From NCBI GenBank assembly GCA_964459385.1, contig CAYWLG010000001.1:248001-312000 (forward strand): a DNA stretch of 64,000 bases, given 5' to 3'. Positions 43,801 to 55,800 of the stretch are shown here, one piece after another (position 1 is the first letter of the stretch; each line of letters begins with the position of its first letter). The position numbers and the translations under genes were made by a program. The notes below the pieces were generated by a model. It had not been told where the DNA came from. It saw only the letters and a list, made by a program, of their open reading frames with translations, and made no database searches. This DNA comes from UBA6107 sp964459385 (lineage in GTDB: Bacteria > Chloroflexota > Anaerolineae > Anaerolineales > Anaerolineaceae).

Positions 43801-46800
43801 TCTTTTGTTTACTCTCCATATTTGAACTACAACGGCAGTGACTCTTTCACTTACCAGCCCTATGATGGCCAGCTTTACGGTGCGACGATCACAGTTTCGC
43901 TCTCGATAGGGGCCGTCAATGATGCCCCGGTCGCCGCAAATGATTCCTATGAGTTTGATGAAGACCAAACGCCCGACCTGGATGTGCTCGCCAATGATAC
44001 CGATGTCGAAGAGGATCCTCTCCTGCCGGTGGTGGTGGCTGCCCCAACACACGGCTCGGCCGTGGTGAACCCGGATGGAACGATCAAATACACGCCAGAC
44101 GCGAATTACAACGGCAGCGATTCCTTTACTTATAAGGCCAATGACGGTGCCTCCGACAGCTTGCCGGCCACGGTCACCCTCTTGATTGATGCCGTGAACG
44201 ACGCCCCGCAGAGCGTTGCCGATGGATATTCCACCGATGAAGACACCCTCCTGACCGTTCCGCCCGCAGGCGTGCTTGCCAATGATACCGATGTTGAGAG
44301 CGACCCACTCACCGCCATTTTAGTGAGCGATGTATCTCATGGGACGCTTTCGTTCAACGAGGACGGTTCGTTCTCCTATTCTCCCGCTGCCAATTTCAAC
44401 GGTACTGACAGCTTTACTTATAAATCGAACGATGGTTCGCTCGATGGTAATGAGATAACCGTCACCCTTACCGTCAACGCCGTGAACGATGTGCCGGTTG
44501 CCAGCGCAGATGCTTACTCTACGAATGAAGACGTTCCCCTAAACGTTGCAATAGCGGACGGGGTGCTGAAGAATGACACGGATGTGGAAGGAAGCACGCT
44601 CAGCGCTATTCTGGTCACTTCTACGTCTCATGGTACGCTTTCTTTTGAAACCGACGGCAGTTTTCTCTATTCACCAAATGCTAACTATAACGGCAGTGAT
44701 TCGTTTACCTATAAACCCTATGACGGCACAGATCAGGGTCAACCGGTTACGGTAACCCTTACCGTCAATTCGGTGAACGATACCCCCGTAGCATCCAATG
44801 ACACGGTCACTTTGAATGAAGATACGCTGACCACGATCGATGTGCTGAGCAATGATTCCGATATTGATCAGACCACCAACCCGGGTGCAGAGCACCTGAC
44901 CCTGATAAGCGTTTCTGATCCGCCGCACGGCACGGCCAGCATTGTCTCGAATAAGATCGAATACCTGCCCGACAGCAATTACAACGGCACCGATTCATTC
45001 ACTTATACGGTCAGCGATGATGGCGGGCTCACAGCCAACGCCACGGTTTCTCTGACCATCAGGCCGGTCAACGATTATCCGGTCTTCACGTCTTTGAATG
45101 CAACCTATACCACCGATGAAGATGTTACCCTGAACATCACTTTTAACATCAGCGATGTAGAAACCCCCATCGAAAGCTTGATGCTGCAGGTGACCTCAGG
45201 CGATACGACCAAAGTAGCCAACTCCGATCTCACTCTGGGTGGCCTGGGCGATGCTGATTCGACGACCACCCTCAAGATTAAACCGACCGCCAACAAGAAC
45301 GGCGATGTGGTGATCACTTTGCGGCTGGGCGATGGTTTTTTGGTGACCACGCAGAGCTTTACCCTGCACATTACCCCAGTAAACGATGCCCCAACCGTCA
45401 AAAATGATCTCTATAACTTCACCGAAGATACCCCCATAACCATCGACATGGACAATCTGCTGGCCAACGATTCTGATATCGATGGCGACACCCTGTCTTT
45501 TGTCAGTTTTAGCGCACCTTCGTTACAGGGCACCCTCACCCTGCTGGACGAGGCAGAGAATACCTATACCTTCACCCCGACCGCAAACTTTGACGGCACC
45601 ACCACCTTTACTTACACGATGACAGATGGCACGGTCACTCGCAGCGGAACGGTTTCGCTGCAGGCGATTCCGGTAAACGATGCGCCAACCCTGGTGATGG
45701 ATGCCGAAAACCCCGGCGAGTCTGACGAAGATGTGCCGCTTACCCTGGCTTTCACGATTCACGACTGGGAAACCGCGGCTTCTTTGCTTTCGGTACAGGC
45801 AGGCAGCGATGACACCAACCTGGTCGCACCGGCCAACCTGGATATCAATTGTAATTCGAGCGGCGCTTGCACCATGCTGGTCACGCCCAGCGCCGACCAA
45901 AACGGCACGGTCACACTGACGGTTTCCGTTTCTGATGGCGTCTTTTTGGTGCCCGTAGAGGTGCCGCTAACCTTCAACCCGGTGGAAGATGCTCCAACCG
46001 CTGTGAACGATGTTTATTCGGTGCATGAGAATTCCACCATCCAGTTCACTCCGCTCGATAACGACTTTGACCCGGATAGTGGGGATACGATCTCACTCGA
46101 TTCTGTAAATGCTGATGGCAGCATTGGCACCTTGAACCACACCGCCGCCGGGGTCTTTACCTACACCCCGCCTACCGGTTTTACCGGCGAAAAGACCTTT
46201 GAGTACACCATCACCGATGGTTCTGATACTGCGACTGCAACCGTCACGTTAAATGTCAGTGACCTCAACAATCCGCCGGTCATCTCGCCGATCCTTCACC
46301 AGTATATTCTGGAAGATGAGTCGCTCAGTGCACTTGCTTTCACCATCACCGATCAGGAAGGCGATGCCCTGACCGTAACCGGCTCTTCTGCGAACACCGA
46401 TCTGGTTTTGAGCGATTCGAGCAGCATTGTCGTCAATCACGTTTCAGGCAACGAATATACCGTTTCGGTGCACCCGGTTGCCAATGCTTTTGGCGAAGTG
46501 GTCATCACCCTTCACGCCAGCGACGGTGAAAACGACAGCACCCGTTCGTTTTGCATGACGATCTACCCGGTCAACGACATTCCAACTGCCGTAGACGATG
46601 AGATCACCACAGACGAGGATGTAGCCGTTTCTTTCAACCCGCTCGTGAATGACCTGGATGTAGAATCCACCCCCGATCAGATGGCAGTGGTGGAGATGTC
46701 GGCCCCGATCAATGGTGTGCTCAGCTTGAGCGGTAAAACATACACTTACACTCCCTTCCCTGATTACAATGGCTCAGAAACCCTGACCTACATTATGTCG

Positions 46801-49800
46801 GATGGGGCTGCGCGCGATGAAGGGACGATCACCATCACCATTACACCGGTGAACGATCCGCCTGACGCCGAAGACAATTGGGTCACGCTGGCCAACACAT
46901 TGGGCGCTTCGGTGACCATCCACCCACTCAATAATGACTCTTCGGGCGACAGCGGCGATACTATCTCGCTGATTGACCCGGTGGTCTCTGGGCCCAGCTA
47001 TGGCACGGCGGTCGTGGATAGTGCCAATGGCACCATTGTTTACACCCGCACCGCCACCCCCGCCGATTCGCACGATTCGTTTGTCTATCAGATCATCGAC
47101 AGCGGCGGCCTCACCGATACGGCGACGGTTTACATTGCCGATGGCTGGTCAGCCTCTATGCATGCCAACAATGCCTGGCTTGATCTCTATGAAGATGACC
47201 CCGAAAGCCCGGTTTCACTGGGTATCAGTGACGGCAAAGGCGATGGCTGGACGCTTCAGGTATTGACCACACCCACCCTGGGCACGATTCGATATGACAG
47301 CGCCAACGGTAACACGGTCTACTACACCCCCAACCCCAATGCCAACGGCAGCGAGACGCTTACCTACCGCATCACCTCCGCGACGGATGAATCGCTCACG
47401 GCCACGGCCAGCATCTACATCCGCATTTATCCCGTCAATGATCTGCCAACGATTACAGACGTCGAAGACATCACCATCCCTGAAGACTCAGTGACTGATC
47501 CCATTAGCGTGACCATCAGCGATGTGGACGACCCGGTGGATGATCTGATTTTCAACGTTTACTCGAACAATCAGCAACTGGTCTTAAATCGTGACTTCTC
47601 GGTCTCGCGCAGCACGGGCAGTGGTGATATCACCTTTACCATCACACCCATTCCCAATCGTTTTGGCACCGCTCAGATCGAAATGCTGGTCAGTGATTCG
47701 ATCGGTTTTACCACCAAAACCTTCACCCTTAATGTTACCTCGGTCAATGATCCGCCCACCGCAGAAGATTACACTACCTCGGTGTTGGAAGATGCCTCGG
47801 TAGATTTCACCCTCATCACGCCCCTTTCAGATGCCGATGGCGACGCCCTGACCCTGACTGTGCTCAGCGGGCCGGATCACGGCGAGGCAATAGTGCATGC
47901 TGACAACTCGGTCACTTACACGCCTGATGCCAATTTCTCAGGCACTGACAGCTTTGTCTATCAACTGGATGACGGCAACGTGGGCGGCACGGATACGGCT
48001 ACGGTGACGATCTCGGTCATCGAAGTGGATGATGGCCCGGTGATCACCAACCTGACCTACCTGCACACCACCCTGGAAGATACCCCGGTGGTAGTGCCCT
48101 TTACGGTCACCGACCTGGATACCCCCCTGGCCGATTTGGAGATCACGATCACCTCTTCAAACGGAAGCCTGTTCCCCACTTCTTCTTACGTTTTGTCAGG
48201 GGATGGGCAAGATAAGTCGTTGACACTTACCCCCTCTGCCAACCTTTCTGGCGAAGCCACTTTTACTGTGCGCGTTTCTGATGGCACGCTTTACGATCAG
48301 CAGGCCTTCAAAGTGGTGGTTGACCCGGTCAACGATCTGCCGACTGCAGTTCCCGACACCGCCGAGACCAACGAAGATACCGCAGTTCTCATTGGTGTCA
48401 CGGCTAATGACCATGATGTAGAAGACGTCACCCTCACTGTGGCTTCGATGACTACCCCGGGCCACGGCACATTGGTCAATAACCGTAATGGCACGATTAC
48501 CTACACCCCTGCTAAAGACTGGTTCGGTGTAGATAGCTTCACTTATACAGTGGTCGATAAAAATAATGGTTCTGCCACCGCTACGGTCACGGTCACGGTG
48601 GACCCGGTCAATGATGCACCGGTCGCTGCCGTCGATAGGATCACGATCGTCGAGGATAGCTCCGTTAACATCAGCCCGCTCAACAATGATTCTGATGTTG
48701 AGAATGATCCCATCTCGCTGGTGAGTTACACCGAACCGGTGCACGGCACCCTGTTGGATAACGGCGATGAGACCTTCTACTACACCCCTGACCCTGATTA
48801 TTATGGCACAGACACCTTTACCTATACGATCACCGATGGGCTTCTCAATTCCACCGGCACGGTGAACATCACCATCACTTCGGTCAATGATGCCCCGCGC
48901 CTTTCTACCCCGGCCGATCTTCCCTGGACGATGGATGAAGATACACCGACCTCCTTCCCCATTCATATCTACGATCCTGAAACTCCCGCCGACAATTTGG
49001 TCATTCGCATTACTTCGTCCGACCAAAACATCATCCCCGATACCTCGATTGATTTGAATGGTTCCGGTTCTGACAAAACCCTTTTGCTTACGCCCAAACT
49101 GAACAAGTTTGGCACGCTCGAAATCCAGATCGAGGCTACGGATGGCTATTTGACCACCACAGAAGTCTTCCCGGTTCTGGTGCGTTCGGTCAACGACATA
49201 CCGACGATCTCTGATGTGAAAGATCAAGTGACCGATGAAGATGTGCCGACGGCGGCAATTCCCTTTATCGTAACTGATATTGAAACCACAGCAGGGGATT
49301 TGACCATAGAAGTCTCCTCCTCCAACGATACCTTGATCCCTGTGGAAAACGTCACCATCGTGAATGGCGGAGGCACGTCACGTACTGTGCAGGTTACCCC
49401 GGCAGACAACCTCAATGGGGTTTCGACCATTACCTTGACCGTCCACGATGCCGATGGCGGCACCTCCAGTGATACGTTCAAGGTCACCGTCAACCCGGTC
49501 AACGACCCGCCCCTGGCTGTTAATGATGCCACTTCTGTGGATGAAGACAGTTCCGTCGAGATCTTCGTGCTGGCCAATGATGAAGATGTTGATCTGGCCA
49601 ATGAAGGCGACAACCTGACCATTGTCTCGGTGGCGGGTGTAGATAACGGAGAGGTGAGCATAGCCGAGAATTATAAGTCGCTCACCTTCACCCCGGCTGC
49701 AAACTGGAATGGTGAGGAAACTTTCACCTATACCATTCAAGATTCTAGCGCGGTTCGATCCACCGCCACGGTGACGGTCACAGTAGATCAGGTGAACGAT

Positions 49801-52800
49801 GACCCGGTTGCCTGGGCAGACCAGGCTACAATGAGCGAGGATGCAAGCCCGATCACAATTTCAGCGCTCGACAACGATACCGATCTTGATCTGGAACCCT
49901 CTCTGAACCACCCGGTGACCGAAGAGTTGAGCGTTTCGGCCGTCACACAGCCCGCGCATGGGACGGCATCCATTTCACCTGACGGTAAATCGGTAATTTA
50001 TGAACCGGATGACAACTGGTTTGGTGAAGCGGATACGTTCACTTATACCGTTTCAGACAAAGCCGGCGCAACCGATGTGGGTAATGTAACCGTTGAAGTC
50101 ACGGCCGAAAATGATCCCCCCACCATCTCAGATATTCCTGACCAGGTTATCAATGAAGATACCAATACCGGCGTGATCGCTTTTACCGTCGCCGACGTTG
50201 ATGACGACGTTAGCCTGGAAAACTTTACGGTTACGGCTGTTTCAGCCAACACCACCATTTTGCCTACCGTCACATTGGGAGGCAGTGGCAACGATCGTAC
50301 CATTCTGGTGGCTCCGGCGGCCAACAAGAATACCTATCTCTCCGGTCCGATCACCATCACGGTGACGGCCACCGATCCACATGGTGAGTTCGCACAAGAT
50401 ACCTTCACCGTCACGGTGAACAAACTCAATGACCCACCTGTGGCGCCGACCCTGACCTACAACAACGTGAATGAAGATTCATCTGTGACGATCAGCCCGA
50501 TTTCAAGCAGCGTAGATGTTGACCTGAGCAACGAAGGTGACACGGTGTTGATTGATTCGACCGCCGATGTCGATAATGGCACAGTGACCATTGCGACCAA
50601 CAAGCTTTCGATGGTATTCACGCCTACCCATGACTGGAACGGTGTGGAAGACTTTACCTATACTTTGATCGATGCTGCCGGAGCTACTTCTACGGCACAT
50701 GTTACGGTGACGGTCAAACAGAAGAATGATGCTCCCATTGCCAACACCGATTCGCTCACTGTGGCTGAAGATAGTGGCCTCAGTAACATTCTGGTGCTTT
50801 CCAATGACAGTGATGTTGATTTTGATACCAACCTCAATCACCCGGTCACTGAGACCTGGTCGGTGACAGCCGTGACCCAGCCCGTAGGTGGCACCGCAGC
50901 CATCGCTTCAGACCACCAGTCGGTGAATTTCACCCCGAATGCCAATTGGAATGGCACAACCTCCTTTACTTACACGGTAACCGACAAGGCAGGTTCGCCC
51001 GCCACCGCCACAGTGAACGTGCAGGTGACGGCGCTGAACGACGCCCCGCAGGCAGTCAATGACACAGACTCAATGAGTGAAGATGGCGGAACCAAAACGA
51101 TCTACGTGCTCAGCAATGATGTAGATTTTGACCTGTACACCACGCTCAACCATCCGGTAACCGACAGCCTCAACATTGTTGCTGTCACCCAGCCGTCCAG
51201 CGGAACGACGGCGATCAGTCTGGATGGACAATCGCTGACCTATACGCCGTTGGATAACTGGAATGGCTCGGTATCTTTTACCTATACTATTCAGGATTCG
51301 CTGGGTGAAACTGCCACCGCAACGGTTAATTTCACGGTAGCTCCGGTGGATGACGCACCGATGGCACAGGATGATTCGGCCACCGTAAATGAAGACAGCG
51401 GCGCCAACACCATTTGGGTGCTGGCAAATGATTCTGACATTGATTTTGAGACCGATCTGAACCACCCGGTCACAGAGTCATGGTCGATCACGGCAGTCAC
51501 CCAGCCGGTTTCGGGTGGGACGGCTTCGATAAGCACAGATAGATTATCGGTAAAGTTTACCCCTGCCATGAACTGGAACGGCTCAACCAGCTTCACTTAC
51601 ACCGTGCGTGATAGCGGCGGCTTGTCTGCCACCAAGACGGTGTATGTCACTGTGACGCCGCTCAATGACCCACCTGTAGCAGTAGATGACACAGCCGATA
51701 TGAGTGAAGATGGCAGCACCATCACCATTAATGTCTTGACCAACGACAGTGATGTCGATTTCAGCCCCGGATTGAACCATCCGGTAAGCGAGAGCTGGAG
51801 CGTGACCGCTGTGACCGTACCCGATCACGGTTCGGCCGCAGTTGCCGAGGGTGCAATGGCGGTTACCTACACACCGCCCGCCAACTGGAACGGAACGGCG
51901 ACCTTTACTTATTACGTTACCGATGCTTCGGGCGCCAGCGATACCGCCGAGGTTTATGTGGATGTTGCCGGTGTGGACGATGCACCGACCCTCTCGACGA
52001 TCGATGACCAGATCATCAATGAAGATTCCAGTACCGGTGCCATCGACTTTACGATCGACGATATCGACACCGATCTGGCCGATCTTGAGGTCTTTGCCGA
52101 GACCGATAACGGGGTGGTCATCCCCGGCGCGAATATCAGCATCCAGGCCACCGAGGTACCCGGTGCTTATCAGATCACCGTAACACCGGCAGCCAACAAG
52201 AACACCTTTGGCGTCTCGCCGGTCTTGATCACGGTGACCGTGCGTGAAAAAGACACCCCAGAGCTGAAGAACACCACCGCTTTCTATGTGACCGTGCTGC
52301 CGCTGAACGACCCGCCAGTAGCCCTGGAGGACCATATTGACGTCAACGAAGATGGCAGCGTGATAATCCATCCACTTGTCAATGACAGCGATGTGGATAT
52401 CAGCAACGAAGGCGATTCCATCAGCATTTACAGCGCTGGTGCTGCTTCTCACGGCACAGTGGAAGTCACAGATGCCAGCACGCTCACTTACACACCCGAT
52501 CCTGACTGGAACGGTGACGATTCCTTTACTTACACCATCATCGACGGCAGCAATGCCAGTGACACGGCCACGATCTACATGAATGTGATCCAACAAAATG
52601 ATGCACCCCTCGCCGTGGACGATTCACAGACCGTTGCCGAAGATAGTGAAGCAACCCAGATCGACGTGCTGGCCAACGACAGTGACACTGATTTTGATCC
52701 CAACATGAATAAGGTCGTTAGCGAAAGCTGGAGCATTTCGGCCATAACTACACCCGGCAGTGGCACTGTTGAGATCTCAGAAGATGGCTTATCGGTACTT

Positions 52801-55800
52801 TACACCCCTCAATCTGATTGGAACGGCATCACGACCTTCACCTACACGGTGAAAGACAAAGCCGGGGCCGAAAGCATGGCAACGGTCACCATGACGGTGA
52901 CCCAGGTTAATGATGACCCGCTGGCAATCGCAGATGACTTCTCTGTGGAAGAAGATTCCAGCGCCAACACACTTGATGTATTGGCCAATGACAGAGATGT
53001 CGATTTCAATACCGATCTCAATCACCCCGTCACAGAATCGTGGCAGATCGTCTCGCTGGAGCAGCCGGCTCATGGCTCGGTTTCCATCCTCCCCGGTAGT
53101 TTGGCGGTCAGTTATACCCCGCCGGCCAACTGGAACGGTGAAACCAGCTTTGTTTACACCGTGCGCGATGCCGCCGGCGTGGATTCAACCGTAACTGCAA
53201 CTGTGACGGTGAACCCGGTGAATGATGCGCCGCAGGCTGTGGACGACAGCACCAGCGTGGACGAAGATGGCTCGGTTGAGATCTTTGTGCTGGAAAATGA
53301 CTCAGATATTGACCTTCTCCCTGCTTTGAATGAACCCGTCAGCGACAGTTGGAGCATCACGGCCGTTACCGACCCTGAAAGCGGCACGGTGGATATCACG
53401 GGCAGTGGACAAACACTTACCTACACACCCATTGCAAATTGGAACGGTACGGTGCACTTTACCTACACGGTCACTGACAGCGGGTCGGCTTCGGCCACCG
53501 CCAACGTTACCGTTACGGTGAACCCTGTAAATGATGCGCCGCAGGTAACCGATGACAGCGTCACGCTCAACGAAGACGATCCTCAACTCACCATTGATGT
53601 GCTCGCCAATGACAGCGATGTCGATTTCAACCCTGCCCTCAACAACCCCATGAGCGAAAGCTGGCAGATCGTAGCTGTTACACAGCCCGCTCACGGCAGC
53701 GCAGCCATTGCCACCGATAAGCTCTCGGTTTCCTACACAACCCAGCCTGACTGGAATGGGCTGACCAGCTTCACGTACACGGTCAAAGACGCACAGGGTG
53801 CCAGCGCCACCGGCACGGTGAATATCACCGTCAACCCGCAGGAAGATTCCCCGCTTGCGGTCGCCGATACGGGCAGCGTGAATGAAGACGCCACAGTTGA
53901 CCTTTCTTTGCTCGAGAACGATGTAGACCCCGATCTCACCTGGGTGGGCGATCATCTCACCATCACCTCTGTGGATGATTTTGCCAACTGCACGGTAGAG
54001 ATCGTCTCAGAAGGCCAGCAGGTCAGGGTCAGCCCGGCCACCGATTTCAATGGCACGGCAACCTTTACCTATACCATTGAAGACCTGGATGGCAACAGCT
54101 CAACGGCTCTGGTCACCGTCACGGTAAACCCGGTCAACGATGCTCCGCTTGCCGTAGATGACACCACAGAGGGTGATGAAGATGAATCCCTCAGCATTGA
54201 TCCGCTCGCCAATGACTTTGATGTTGATTACGACACCGCGCTCAACCACCCGGTGACCGATAGCTGGCATATCAGTGAAGTGGGTACTCCAACGAACGGT
54301 TCGGTCATCATCGATTCGGGCGCGCAAACGCTTACCTACGTTCCCGATGGCGATTGGAACGGCACCGATGAATTTACCTACACCGTCATGGATTCGGGCG
54401 GCCTTACTTCAACCGCATCCATCGCTGTCACCATCCATCCGGTCAATGACGCGCCGGCCATTGAAGATGTGCCCGACCAAACGATTGACGAAGACAGCAG
54501 CACGGGCACGATCAGCTTTGCCGTGTCTGACATTGATACCGATGTAGACGACCTTGTGGTAAGCGCAGCGACCGCCAATGGCACCATCGTGCCGCTCGAT
54601 AACATCGTCGTTGCAGGCAGCGGGGATACCCGCACGGTGACCGTTACCCCCACTGTTGATTACAACACCTTCGGCATTTTGCCGGTAGCCATCACCCTCA
54701 CCGTCAGCGACGGCGAATTGACCGCTCAAGACGTGTTCCACCTCACTATCCGGCCTGTCAATGATGCCCCTGTTGCCGTAGACGACGTGGCCACGGGCAA
54801 AGAAGATACCGTGCTTACCCTCGATCTTCTCGCCAACGACACCGATATCGACTTCGATCATGAAGGCGATGATCTCACCATCGTCTCCTTTACCGGCTTG
54901 AAGAATGCCAGCGCCACCATCAGTGCCGACGGCAAGACCTTGCTCCTGAGACCCAGTGCGGACTGGTACGGCGTGACCACCTTTACCTATACGATTCAGG
55001 ATAGTCAGGGTGCCGAATCTTCTGCTGCCGTTACGGTGACCATCACCGACGTGCCGGACGACATCCGCTGGATCACGGAAGCCTCTTTCTATATCATCAC
55101 CCCTACTGCGGGTGAAAGATATAAAGACGGACAGACCATCCACGTTACCTGGACATCGGCCGGCGAGAACATGATCTACACCTTGCAGTTCTTTGATGGC
55201 AGTGAATGGAAGACCCTGGCCGAGAACCTGACCGCTACCACTTACGACCATTATCTGGATCATACTTACCTGCATACGGCCTCTGCACAGTATCGCGTTC
55301 TGGCCAATTGGGGCAGCCGTGATTACCTGATGGATGAAAGCGATTTCTTTGTCATTGATAATCATGCCCCCATCAACGTGCAGGTGGATGTGGTTACCCA
55401 GATGGGCTTGCAGTACACCTCGGGCAAGTGGACCAATGGCCCGGTGACCCTGCGCATCAACGGCGGCTGGGATTTGACCGGTACAGAGTATGAGATCGAG
55501 ATCGATGAGCAAATGAGCGATGTTCAACAGGGCTTGTACAACGCGCTTATCGAGACAGCCGGCGTGCATCACGTGCGGGTGATCACCTGTGACCCGTTGA
55601 AAAACGAAGCTGTGATCGCTGAATATGAAATTCGCATTGACCGTGAAGCACCGCTTGTGCCTGAGGTCAAGGCAGAACCGGCCAACGATCAGGGCGGCAC
55701 CCGTGTGACCTTTGCCTTCAAAGAAGATCCCGGCGGCAGCGGCAACGATCAATTGGTCAAAAAGGATGGTACAGCTCAGGATGCTTCTACCGGCAGCCTC

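Noticed and set aside
42181..55050. Regularly spaced repeats in the giant gene considered as a CRISPR array or satellite
   Set aside because: The periodicity is about 300 bp, in frame, and conserved at protein level rather than DNA level.
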